A stretch of DNA of 6,725 bases from an uncultured Mediterraneibacter sp. (GCF_934309415.1 NZ_CAKRDI010000056.1:1-6725), one strand, 5' to 3'. Positions 1 to 6,192 are shown, counted from the first letter of the stretch. The notes: generated by a model not told the origin, from the letters alone. Numbers and translations: made by a program.

Positions 1-436
1 ATTTCGGGCAATACAGTGGAAAATTGATAAGCTCTGTATCTGTCCTCACTCTAAGACGAGTTTTATTCCCACATATATGCATAACTGCCAATACAATAAA
101 TGTGATAACAATTAATATGCATAGAGTAATAAGTCCGCCTCGAAGCATTCTTAGTTTCATAATACTTTTCTTTGCCAATTTACTGTTTATCATCTCCAGT
201 TTTTCTGAAATCAATTTTAAATCATCTGCAGGTGATTCCGATACATTTTCTCCAAGCAATATGCTGACACTTGTATCCAATTCATCTGCCAACGAAATTA
301 GCATACTTGAATCTGGGACAGTACATCCATTCTCCCATTTTGATACAGTCTGTCTCACCACATTTAGCTTGATGGCAAGTTCCTCCTGTGAAAGTCCTTT
401 TGATTTTCGAATTCTTTTAATATTTTCATTCAACAT
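1..436 (-). CDS. XRE-family HTH transcriptional regulator with a C-terminal membrane segment (partial, runs off left edge)
   Basis: A reading frame of 145 codons begins at ATG 436-434 and stays open to the window edge, so the C-terminus is missing. Residues about 5-62 form a Cro/C1-type helix-turn-helix: IKRIRKSKGLSQEELA, then the recognition-helix segment VVRQTVSKWENG and VPDSSMLISLADEL. A polar linker (about 63-98) leads to one hydrophobic segment (about 100-119, GLITLCILIVITFIVLAVM), followed by a basic stretch. Members of this family bind DNA as dimers; the membrane segment suggests an envelope-linked or tethered repressor. The start is fixed by AAGGAGG at 445-451, eight bases upstream; a nearer ATG at 443 meets a stop after five codons. 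A palindrome just upstream (463-479) may be its own operator. Its target is unknown. Identification as an XRE regulator is firm; the physiological role is not. Confidence 0.93.
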   Translation of the reverse strand, partial: MLNENIKRIRKSKGLSQEELAIKLNVVRQTVSKWENGCTVPDSSMLISLADELDTSVSILLGENVSESPADDLKLISEKLEMINSKLAKKSIMKLRMLRGGLITLCILIVITFIVLAVMHICGNKTRLRVRTDTELINFPLYCPK

Positions 437-462
437 AATCCATGCCTCCTTGTTGTTGATAG

Positions 463-479
463 TTCAATTTTATATTGAA
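463..479. promoter_or_regulatory. Palindromic candidate operator upstream of the XRE gene
   Basis: TTCAAT (463-468) and ATTGAA (474-479) form a perfect 6-5-6 inverted repeat. It lies 27 bases upstream of the XRE start codon and covers the candidate -10 element. Cro/C1-type regulators commonly bind such dyads and repress their own promoter, so autoregulation is the natural inference. A six-base arm in AT-rich DNA can arise by chance, and no second copy was noticed in the window. Confidence 0.4.
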
Positions 480-496
480 AAGAACCATTGCCACAA
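469..496 (-). promoter_or_regulatory. Candidate sigma-A promoter for the XRE gene
   Basis: Read on the minus strand, TTGTGG (491-496) is followed after 16 bases by TATAAA (469-474). The -10 matches consensus at five of six positions; the -35 matches only at TTG. It sits about 33 bases upstream of the XRE start codon, between it and the stop of the upstream lipoprotein gene, and overlaps the dyad at 463-479. The evidence is sequence similarity only. Confidence 0.35.
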
Positions 497-514
497 GCAA
501 CGCATATTAACATA

Positions 515-1309
515 CTATCTAACAGCCTTATTCCACTCCACCCCAGACTCATCCGTCCATGTATCAGCTCCGTCAAAAATGTACACAGCATTTGTCCTAT
601 CCATATATCGACCATCCGCAAGTAAATATACGGTCGTCTCATCTCCTCTTGAATTTACAAGCTCTACAACATCCTCCCAAGAAGGATCTACACTTGAACC
701 TGTCTCGTTTGCTTCATCCGGAAGCTGCACCACTTCTACGATTGCCTCTATCGTTTCTACAGGAGAATCGCTCCATGGATATGCTGCATCATCACAACCG
801 GCACTTTCAAGTAACTGCTTCGCATCACTTCCAAGCAACCTGTTATATGCTTCGTAAACAGATGCCAGCTTGTTTGAAAACTCCACCTGTTCAGAATTTC
901 CTTTATCAGAAAGCCAGTTTACAGTCTCCTCCTTTATCTCATCTGTTGTCATGCTAGTTCCTACACCCCAATTTAATAAGTGTGCTGCGACTTTTATTGA
1001 AGTTGAACCGCTTCCAGCTGTTCCCTGCTTTATTTCTGTGTTGATTTCATCTAATACCTTGTCAAGCTCCAAATAGGATGACTTTTTTGTCTGCGTCTGC
1101 TGAGATTCAGAAATTTCTGATGTAGTTTTCTCAGTATCCTGTTTCAACGAATTTTCTTCTGTATCAGTCTGTTCAGTGCCAGTATTCTGTTTCACAGTCT
1201 GCTGCTCACCTGTCTCCGTAATGCTCATAGAGCCTGTTGCTTCTGTTCCACACGCACACAATGCGAACGACATTGTTGCTGCAATTAGTATTACATGTAA
1301 TTTCTTCAT
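515..1309 (-). CDS. Putative Cys-lipidated lipoprotein of unknown function with low-complexity linker
   Basis: I do not recognise a named family. With ATG 1309 as start the protein has 264 residues. It opens with a lipoprotein signal peptide (MKK, hydrophobic core HVILIAATMSFA, lipobox LCAC with Cys20), so it should be anchored on the outer face of the membrane. Residues about 23-78 are a Thr/Glu/Gln/Ser-rich linker, probably disordered and spanning the cell wall. Residues about 79-190 look helical, with the recognisable stretch NWGVGTSMTTDEIKEE and a PWSDSP motif. A short C-terminal part (about 210-264) contains VELVNSRGDETTVYLLADGR and Trp-rich strands. An in-frame ATG at 1324 has its purine stretch directly adjacent, whereas GGAG at 1319-1322 is nine bases before ATG 1309, so I prefer 1309. 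It follows the acetyltransferase gene by 22 bases and is probably co-transcribed with it. Function is unknown. Confidence 0.85.
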   Translation of the reverse strand: MKKLHVILIAATMSFALCACGTEATGSMSITETGEQQTVKQNTGTEQTDTEENSLKQDTEKTTSEISESQQTQTKKSSYLELDKVLDEINTEIKQGTAGSGSTSIKVAAHLLNWGVGTSMTTDEIKEETVNWLSDKGNSEQVEFSNKLASVYEAYNRLLGSDAKQLLESAGCDDAAYPWSDSPVETIEAIVEVVQLPDEANETGSSVDPSWEDVVELVNSRGDETTVYLLADGRYMDRTNAVYIFDGADTWTDESGVEWNKAVR

Positions 1310-1331
1310 GTCATTTTTCTCCATTTCCTTG

Positions 1332-1871
1332 TTATAACAATTCTTCCATCACAATATAATCATTTTCACTTATCACATAAAATCCGTTTTTTCTCCAGAA
1401 CGAATAACTCTGAGAGTTTCCTTTATCAACACCTAAACGCACTTTCTTGAATTTACTCAATTTTAAGTATTTAAGAACATAATGAATAATATCAGAACCA
1501 ATCCCTTTATTCTGAAATCTATCATCCATCATAAATAATCCGATAAATCCACAATCTGTCTCCGGATAATCCGAAATCAAATCCATAACTGCAATCAAGA
1601 CTTCTTTCTCAAAAAATCCTACATAATACTTATCACAGCTATGTTTGCCTGGCGGCAGTGCTGTCATATCCTCCAAAATACTTTCTCTTGTAACAAATGG
1701 CGGATGATATTTATAATATATTTTGTTTCTGGCACTTAACTCGTAAATGTGTTCCAAATCAGCCTTATCAAGCTTGCGGACACTATATTTATCACTTAAT
1801 TCTGCCACATCAATATGATGTGCTGTCGCTTCTACTTCTAATTTCTGAGTAGCTATCGGTCGTTGTTCCAT
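1332..1871 (-). CDS. GNAT-family N-acetyltransferase
   Basis: The protein has 179 residues, slightly long for a single GNAT domain because of about 30 N-terminal residues before the fold begins near YSVRKLDKADLEHIYEL. The GNAT fold transfers an acetyl group from acetyl-CoA to an amine. The acetyl-CoA motif A is visible as GFIGLFMMDDRFQNKGIG (about 108-125, with the Q-x-x-G-x-G pyrophosphate loop at 120-125). Motif B follows as VRLGVDKGNSQSYSFWRKNGF (about 144-164), typical for the family. The substrate cannot be told from sequence; small molecules, aminoglycoside-like compounds and protein N-termini are all possible. A purine-rich GGGAGAG site lies about eight bases before ATG 1871, and a promoter-like sequence lies upstream at 1898-1925. 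The lipoprotein gene follows by 22 bases. The fold assignment is strong and the substrate open. Confidence 0.92.
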   Translation of the reverse strand: MEQRPIATQKLEVEATAHHIDVAELSDKYSVRKLDKADLEHIYELSARNKIYYKYHPPFVTRESILEDMTALPPGKHSCDKYYVGFFEKEVLIAVMDLISDYPETDCGFIGLFMMDDRFQNKGIGSDIIHYVLKYLKLSKFKKVRLGVDKGNSQSYSFWRKNGFYVISENDYIVMEELL

Positions 1872-1897
1872 GTTTATCTCTCCCTTCGTGAAAATAT

Positions 1898-1925
1898 ATT
1901 ATCTAACTGCATAATGCTTTGTCTA
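1898..1925 (-). promoter_or_regulatory. Candidate sigma-A promoter for the acetyltransferase-lipoprotein pair
   Basis: On the minus strand TAGACA (1920-1925; five of six to TTGACA) and GATAAT (1898-1903; five of six to TATAAT) are separated by 16 bases. The site lies in the 73-base gap after clpP, with a predicted transcript start about 20 bases upstream of the acetyltransferase start codon. It would split the left part of the window into a separate transcription unit. It is supported by consensus match and position only. Confidence 0.5.
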
Positions 1926-1944
1926 AGCAGTATGGAATCTACAT

Positions 1945-2535
1945 TTACCTTGCATCAATGATTTTATCAATCAATCCAAAATCCAATGCTTCCTCTGCGG
2001 AGAGAAAATTATCTCTCTCTGTGGCAGCTGCCACTTCTTCTATGGTTCTGCCTGTATTATCAGCTAATATTTTGTTCAACCGCTGTTTACTCTTTTGCAA
2101 CTGGTCCGATACGATTTTAATATCTGTTGCCTGCCCCTGCACTCCATTTCCATGAATGGATGGCTGATGTATCATAATTTCTGCATTAGGAAGTGCAATT
2201 CTCTTCCCCTTCGCTCCTCCTGCCAGCAGAAAAGCTCCAAAGCTGGCTGCCAGCCCAATACATATCGTGGAAACATCGCATTTGATATACTGCATCGTAT
2301 CATAGATCGCAAATCCTGCTGTGACGGAACCACCGGGGCTGTTTATGTATAACTGTATATCCTTTTCCGGATCCCTCGCCTCCAAAAATAACATTTGTAC
2401 AATCACAAGGCTTGCTGATACATCACTGACTTCCTCTCCTAAGAAAATAATCCTGTCTGCCAATAATCTGGAAAAAATATCGTAGCTTCTTTCTCCCCGG
2501 CTGTTTTGTTCAATTACATATGGAACCGTACTCAT
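1945..2535 (-). CDS. clpP: ClpP-family serine protease subunit (accessory paralogue likely)
   Basis: The 196-residue length is normal for ClpP, the barrel-forming serine peptidase that degrades proteins unfolded by ClpX, ClpA or ClpC partners in the cytoplasm. The N-terminus ([22 protein letters not shown]) and handle region are typical. The triad is intact: Ser98 in [14 protein letters not shown], His123 in IMIHQPS, and Asp175 in TERDNFLSA; the oxyanion GG is in SPGGSV (66-71). The loop after His123 ([16 protein letters not shown]) is three residues longer than in E. coli ClpP as I recall it, and Phe replaces the usual Met after Ser98. The start is set by AAGGAGGA eight bases upstream. No tig, clpX or lon gene adjoins it, so this is probably an accessory copy rather than the housekeeping one. 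It follows the small lipoprotein gene by 31 bases. Confidence 0.95.
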   Translation of the reverse strand: MSTVPYVIEQNSRGERSYDIFSRLLADRIIFLGEEVSDVSASLVIVQMLFLEARDPEKDIQLYINSPGGSVTAGFAIYDTMQYIKCDVSTICIGLAASFGAFLLAGGAKGKRIALPNAEIMIHQPSIHGNGVQGQATDIKIVSDQLQKSKQRLNKILADNTGRTIEEVAAATERDNFLSAEEALDFGLIDKIIDAR

Positions 2536-2566
2536 TTGATTCGTCCTCCTTCAATTTTGCTATATA

Positions 2567-2956
2567 TCACTGTAATCCTGCCTGTCTTGAAAAGCTGATA
2601 TGCCCCTTAGCTTCCCGTCCGGTTATTTTCACAGTATAATTTCCTGTTTCCCTGATATTTACTGCAAACGATGATGCTGCCATATCGTCTCCCTGATATA
2701 CAGGCTCCTCATCTCCCAATTGAATTACAGCTGATACTTTTCCTCGTTCTTTTTCCAGAAATACTTCGACACTGTCACCTTGCTCCAGATACATATCATA
2801 GGTATAGGTGGCATCCAGCCAGTCAAAAATCATATCATAATATGTATCATCTGCTGCTATGTTCTCTGAAAAACCTTCCTTTTTGCTGCAGGCGGTCAAT
2901 CCCAAAACTACTATAATTGCTGAAAACAATAGTCTGATTTTATGTAAACCATGCAT
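2567..2956 (-). CDS. Small putative lipoprotein of unknown function
   Basis: I recognise no named family. The protein has 129 residues and starts with a short basic N-region (HKIR), a hydrophobic core (LLFSAIIVVLG) and the lipobox LTAC with Cys23, so it is predicted to be lipidated and exposed outside the membrane. The mature part is acidic and probably beta-rich: GDSVEVFLEKERGKVSAVIQ followed by FAVNIRETGNYTVKITGREAKGHISF. The latter resembles the tail of small beta-sandwich domains (GxYTVxITG...G), but this is a pattern impression only. The ATG lies one base after the hydrolase stop (TAA-T-ATG), with GGGGAG about nine bases upstream inside the hydrolase gene, so translation of the two is probably coupled. 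A role with the envelope-stress genes upstream is inferred from position alone. Confidence 0.85.
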   Translation of the reverse strand: MHGLHKIRLLFSAIIVVLGLTACSKKEGFSENIAADDTYYDMIFDWLDATYTYDMYLEQGDSVEVFLEKERGKVSAVIQLGDEEPVYQGDDMAASSFAVNIRETGNYTVKITGREAKGHISFSRQAGLQ

Positions 2957-2957
2957 A

Positions 2958-3569
2958 TTATTTTTCTCCCCTGTCGCAGTCTGTGATCCATTTATCTAAA
3001 AATTCCATCTGTTTCTCCGTATGAAACCAATGCTCCCCCTCCGGCATAATCGTAAGGAATGCTCCTGTTTCTTTTGCAAATGTAGTGATAGTTTTCTCGG
3101 AAGTCATATGATCCTTTTCTCCATACAATATATATGTAGGAGTCTTCCATCTTACCGGGTGCTCACATACATACGAATAGTATTTCCATGACAGTGTTTC
3201 TCCAAAATCTGTAGGAATCTCGCCTTTTTCCCGCAATTCTTCTTTTGTTACTCCTGTCCACCTCATCATATCCTGTATCAGTTTTTTCATATCTACAATC
3301 GGAGAGATGAAAAATGCCTTTTCAATTTTTTTATCAGCTAATGCAGACATTGTAAAATTGGCTCCGATACTATTTGCAACCACAATAACAGAAGCATACC
3401 CTTTTGCTGCCTTTTCATAATAATCTGAAAATTCCACCCTGGCTTCCCACGGATTCTGAGACTGATAATCATATCCAATCACATCATCTTTCGGAAACAA
3501 AGGGTTGTAATGCTCTGCCTCTTTGGCATTTCCGCCTTTTCCATGTATATATATCACTAATCTGTTCAT
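2958..3569 (-). CDS. Small alpha/beta-hydrolase-fold protein
   Basis: The protein has 203 residues and no signal peptide, so it is cytoplasmic. The alpha/beta-hydrolase layout is clear: strand LVIYIHGKGG supplies the oxyanion loop (residues 4-13), the nucleophile elbow is ANSIGA with Ser67, the acid is Asp153 in YILYGEKDHMT, and the catalytic His180 is in PEGEHWFH. The elbow reads A-x-S-x-G, with Ala in place of the first Gly of the classic G-x-S-x-G. Such small enzymes are usually esterases, acylhydrolases or peptidases; the substrate here is unknown. Start ATG 3569 is preceded by AAGGAG overlapping the end of the kinase gene, with only 14 bases between the two genes. This places it in the same transcript as the two-component/ABC module. 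It is one base from the next lipoprotein gene. Confidence 0.88.
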   Translation of the reverse strand: MNRLVIYIHGKGGNAKEAEHYNPLFPKDDVIGYDYQSQNPWEARVEFSDYYEKAAKGYASVIVVANSIGANFTMSALADKKIEKAFFISPIVDMKKLIQDMMRWTGVTKEELREKGEIPTDFGETLSWKYYSYVCEHPVRWKTPTYILYGEKDHMTSEKTITTFAKETGAFLTIMPEGEHWFHTEKQMEFLDKWITDCDRGEK

Positions 3570-3583
3570 TCCTAACCATCTCC

Positions 3584-4468
3584 TTAAACTTCAATCTGTA
3601 TGATCAATTCTCCATCTATATAGTCTGCTTTTATATCACCTCCCATTTTTTCCGTCAGAAGTCTTGCAATAGAAAGCCCAAGTCCTGTGGAATTCTTTGC
3701 CGATTCCACCGTATAGAACCGTTCAAACAGACGCTTTGCCTGCACCCTGTCAAGCCCTGATGCATGGTTGGAAAATGTAATTCTTCCATCAGAAAATAGC
3801 TTCACTTCTAAATCTCTATCCGTATATCTGGCTGCATTACTTAGGATGTTATCAAAAATTCGGCGTAGTGCAGACTTATCAAGAAGGCGCATCACTCTTA
3901 CTTCTGTCATCTTTATATCCGGCACGATATTCTTATTTGTAAATACTCCATAAAATCCTGCAAGGCTCTGTTCTAAAATATCATTGACACATACTTTCTC
4001 AATTTTAAGTTCTTCCTCTTTCAAGGAAATGACCGAATACTGAAAGAGTTCTTCCGTCAAAGCTCTCATCGCATCAGTGCGCTCCCTTATTATGTTCAGA
4101 TAGTTTTCTGACTTCTGAGGAAACGTTTCCTGTTCCAGCAGATCCAGATAACCACAAATTGCGGTAAGCGGTGTACGCAGATCATGTGAGATATTGGTAA
4201 TTGCACTTTTCAGTTCTATATCTCCCTGCCTTAATTTCAAGCGTTCTGTCCGAAGTTCCATAAGCTGCCTGTTCATCTGTTCTGCAAGAAAATAGATTTT
4301 GCGGTTTCCGGAAGAAATGGAAATCAGTGTGTTCGTATCTGTCTTTAATTTTTCATCCAATTCATCAGCCACTTCCTGTATGGAATTTTGAAGGGATACC
4401 AGACAAACAAAAAGTATCAATGTCAGTATTCCAAATAGTACACCAAGCAGAATCCACACGATTTCCAT
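3584..4468 (-). CDS. Membrane-bound sensor histidine kinase (two-component system)
   Basis: The kinase has 294 residues from ATG 4468. A single hydrophobic segment (residues about 2-25, EIVWILLGVLFGILTLILFV) leads directly into a coiled, polar linker, with no extracellular sensing domain. The HisKA dimerisation helix carries the phosphorylated His95 in NISHDLRTPLTAICGY. The ATP-binding domain has an N-box (IFDNILSNAARY, Asn207 and Asn211) and a G2 box (STGLGLSIARLL, about 260-271). The usual DxGxG G1 box is replaced by FSNHASGLD, as I recall from related clostridial kinases. The missing sensor domain suggests the signal comes through the membrane or the adjacent transporter. A GTG at 4477 is also in frame, but GAGGTG (4475-4480) sits six bases before ATG 4468 and overlaps the GTG, so 4468 is preferred. 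Its presumed partner is the response regulator at the right edge, beyond the ABC genes. Confidence 0.93.
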   Translation of the reverse strand: MEIVWILLGVLFGILTLILFVCLVSLQNSIQEVADELDEKLKTDTNTLISISSGNRKIYFLAEQMNRQLMELRTERLKLRQGDIELKSAITNISHDLRTPLTAICGYLDLLEQETFPQKSENYLNIIRERTDAMRALTEELFQYSVISLKEEELKIEKVCVNDILEQSLAGFYGVFTNKNIVPDIKMTEVRVMRLLDKSALRRIFDNILSNAARYTDRDLEVKLFSDGRITFSNHASGLDRVQAKRLFERFYTVESAKNSTGLGLSIARLLTEKMGGDIKADYIDGELIIQIEV

Positions 4469-4474
4469 TGTCTT

Positions 4475-4480
4475 CACCTC
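4475..4480 (-). promoter_or_regulatory. Ribosome binding site deciding the kinase start
   Basis: The minus strand reads GAGGTG here, followed by six bases and then ATG 4468. The GTG inside it (4475-4477) is the more upstream in-frame start codon but would have no properly spaced site of its own. The later ATG is therefore the more likely start. Confidence 0.6.
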
Positions 4481-4485
4481 AAAAT

Positions 4486-5183
4486 TTATTTCAAATCTTT
4501 CTTTCTGAAAATCAGCAATCCACTTCCCGTCGTTACCACAAAAATAATTCCATCATACACTGCACTTCTTCCCAGATGATCCACTTTCATCGTAGACAGT
4601 TTCAGCATCTGACCGCCCGGCAGAAATTCATTTAAGAACTCAAATACCTCTCGTTTTGTACCGGAAAGATAATTCGGATTTCGTTCCTCATCCTCTTCCA
4701 CAGTCACTCCATTTTCCGTATAAGAATATGCACTGTAATATTCCGGCTCATTCAGTGCCGAAGTAATGCGGATTCCCATAAAAAGCAGGAAGAAAATCAA
4801 TAAAATGCATCCGGCTACCGAATATGCCTTATTACTGCAAAGCATGGCGATCAACGTAAAAATGGATGTACAGGCTACTGTCATCATCAATGATACAAGC
4901 ACATAGGCAATGATCTTTTTTACATCTGCTTCAAACCATCCCAGAAGCGGCGTTCCTACGCAAATATGTGATACCATAAATGCAAACATAAGCATGAACG
5001 CTGTTTCTATATTTGTAATCAGGTTCGCAGCATAAATCCTGCTTCTGCCGTGTCCTACGATCAGCTTGTTGCGCAATGAAAAACCGGGAACAGACCACCT
5101 AAAAACAGCTCTGCCGCCATCAGAATCCCAAACAGCTTATCCTTCATAAGCCTGCTAAAATTTGCTCTCAGTAATTTACGCAT
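4486..5183 (-). pseudogene. Disrupted ABC-2 type permease (frameshift and probable internal deletion)
   Basis: Two pieces of one membrane-permease gene lie in different frames. The 5' piece starts at ATG 5183, overlapping the ATPase stop by eight bases, and encodes 40 residues beginning MRKLLRANFSRLMKDKLFG and ending at TGA 5061-5063 after LFPVFHCATS. The 3' piece (frame of 4486-5076) enters as PGFSLRNKLIVGHGRSRIYAANL and continues with hydrophobic segments (around NIETAFMLMFAFMVSHICVG, IIAYVLVSLMMTVACTSIFTLIAML, SVAGCILLIFFLLFMGI, YDGIIFVVTTGSGLLIF) to the typical end RKKDLK. From memory, intact relatives of about 250-280 residues carry roughly 40 or more residues, including a second membrane segment and an EYSDGTxRNK motif, between these parts. 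The total here is only about 230, so a deletion rather than a one-base error fits best. The 3' piece could start only from a poor TTG (5076). A functional permease is unlikely. Confidence 0.8.
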
Positions 5184-6090
5184 GCTGCTCATCTCCCACC
5201 AGATTCATATAGAAGCTTTCCAGACTTTCCCCCTGCTCCTTTAAGCTGTACACTTCACAGTTTTCCTTCGATAAAGCTTCCACCAGCTTCGTAACCGGTA
5301 TTTCAGCAAAAATATCTGCGGTATGATCATCTACGATACGATACTCAGCCTGCATATCATCCAGCACATGTGTCAGCATCTTTGTACTGCTTACTTCTGC
5401 CCTGATACATTTTCGGCAATGCTTTTCCAAATCCTCTGCACTGATTTCCTGAAGCATATGCCCACCATCAATAAAACCATAATGTGTAGCAAGTCTGGCA
5501 AGTTCATCCAAAATATGGCTTGAGATAAGCACTGTAATCCCTTTTTCATGGTTCAGCTTGAGAATAAGTTCTCTCATCTCAATAATACCCTGTGGATCAA
5601 GTCCATTGACCGGCTCATCCAACACGAGAAAATCCGGATTTCCGGCAAGTGCCACTGCAATTCCAAGCCGCTGGCGCATACCGAGAGAAAAATTCTTGGC
5701 TTTTTTCTTCCCTGTATCTGCAAGACCTACAAGCTGTAACAACTCATCAATTCCATGTTCAGACGGAAGTCCTAAAACCTGATACTGCTCTTTAATATTA
5801 TCTCTTGCCGTCATATCCATATAAATGGATGGTGACTCTACAACTGCCCCCATTCTCCGTCTGCTTTTTCCTATTGTGCTGTCACTATTGCTTGCACCAT
5901 AGAGTGTGTAATTTCCACTGCTAGGCTCCTGTAATCCGCATATCAGACGGATCAGTGTCGTCTTTCCTGCACCATTTCGCCCAACAAAACCATATATAGC
6001 ACCTTTGGGGATGTGCATGGAAAGTCCTTTTAAAGCTGTAAAATTGCGATACTCCTTTGTCAGAGCATCTGTTTCAAGTACATATTGCAT
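5176..6090 (-). CDS. ABC transporter ATP-binding protein, BcrA/LanF-like
   Basis: This is the ATPase of a peptide-antibiotic type exporter or immunity transporter, 304 residues from ATG 6090. Numbering from that start, it shows Walker A GRNGAGKTT (37-45), signature FSLGMRQRLGIA (about 134-145), Walker B FLVLDEPVNGLDP (about 154-166) and the H-loop histidine in ISSHILDEL (His192). At the Q-loop position the protein has VVESPSIY, with Glu85 instead of Gln; a Glu here is described for lantibiotic-immunity LanF proteins such as NukF. A C-terminal extension of about 100 residues follows the core, as in BcrA-like proteins. It would bind ATP on the cytoplasmic face of its permease, but that gene, overlapping its 3' end, is disrupted. 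AGGAGG at 6098-6103 is seven bases from ATG 6090 but only one from ATG 6096, so the shorter start is chosen. The repeat array upstream suggests control by the neighbouring response regulator. Confidence 0.95.
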   Translation of the reverse strand: MQYVLETDALTKEYRNFTALKGLSMHIPKGAIYGFVGRNGAGKTTLIRLICGLQEPSSGNYTLYGASNSDSTIGKSRRRMGAVVESPSIYMDMTARDNIKEQYQVLGLPSEHGIDELLQLVGLADTGKKKAKNFSLGMRQRLGIAVALAGNPDFLVLDEPVNGLDPQGIIEMRELILKLNHEKGITVLISSHILDELARLATHYGFIDGGHMLQEISAEDLEKHCRKCIRAEVSSTKMLTHVLDDMQAEYRIVDDHTADIFAEIPVTKLVEALSKENCEVYSLKEQGESLESFYMNLVGDEQHA

Positions 6091-6097
6091 GTTCATT

Positions 6098-6103
6098 CCT
6101 CCT
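6098..6103 (-). promoter_or_regulatory. Ribosome binding site deciding the ABC ATPase start
   Basis: The minus strand reads AGGAGG, a full match to the anti-Shine-Dalgarno core. Seven bases separate it from ATG 6090 and one base from ATG 6096. The spacing favours initiation at 6090, giving an N-terminus MQYVLETDALTKEY. Confidence 0.7.
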
Positions 6104-6123
6104 GTTCCTTACTTGATATCCCA

Positions 6124-6129
6124 ATCTTA
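6124..6129 (-). promoter_or_regulatory. Candidate -10 element of the ABC-kinase operon
   Basis: The minus strand reads TAAGAT, matching four of six -10 positions. It begins ten bases downstream of the last GTTRAG-type repeat. No -35 hexamer is visible at the right distance; the repeats occupy that region instead. This matches the layout known for PhoB-type activation, where the regulator box replaces the -35. The -10 itself is weak, so this is tentative. Confidence 0.35.
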
Positions 6130-6139
6130 GCAAGAAAAG

Positions 6140-6180
6140 GTTAAGAAACCGGTTAAGGAAATGGTTGAGAAATCGTTAAG
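6140..6180. repeat. Four direct repeats of GTTRAG (CTYAAC) at 11-12 base spacing, candidate response-regulator operator
   Basis: On the plus strand GTTAAG occurs at 6140-6145, 6152-6157 and 6175-6180, with GTTGAG at 6164-6169. Start-to-start spacings are 12, 12 and 11 bases, about one helical turn. On the transcribed strand the units read CTTAAC or CTCAAC. OmpR/PhoB-family regulators bind direct repeats with roughly this period; the Bacillus PhoP box (TTAACA-type repeats) and the E. coli Pho box are known examples. The array lies in the 96-base gap between the response regulator and the ABC ATPase gene, so the adjacent regulator is the likeliest binder and the ABC-permease-kinase operon the likely target. 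The repeats are directly visible; the binding role is inferred. Confidence 0.7.
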
Positions 6181-6192
6181 ATTAGATTCGAC

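Noticed and set aside
430..642. Minus-strand 70-codon open frame overlapping the end of the lipoprotein gene
   Set aside because: It is out of frame with the lipoprotein gene and spans the intergenic promoter region; there is no domain or suitable ribosome binding site.
24..857. Long plus-strand open frame of 277 codons
   Set aside because: It is antisense to the XRE regulator and the lipoprotein gene, both of which have clear domains and ribosome binding sites; its translation is Ser/Phe/Ile-rich without a recognisable motif.
1906..1931. Inverted repeat ACTGC...GCAGT in the gap after clpP as a terminator
   Set aside because: The five-base arms with a 16-base loop and no following T-run are too weak; the region reads better as a promoter.
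5040..5090. Programmed frameshift joining the two permease pieces
   Set aside because: A short T-run is present near the junction, but no convincing slippery heptamer or downstream structure is seen, and the joined product would still lack a conserved internal segment.
6147..6154. AACCGGTT palindrome inside the repeat array
   Set aside because: The eight-base symmetry does not extend outward and is explained by the junction of two direct repeats; the phased direct-repeat pattern is the stronger signal.
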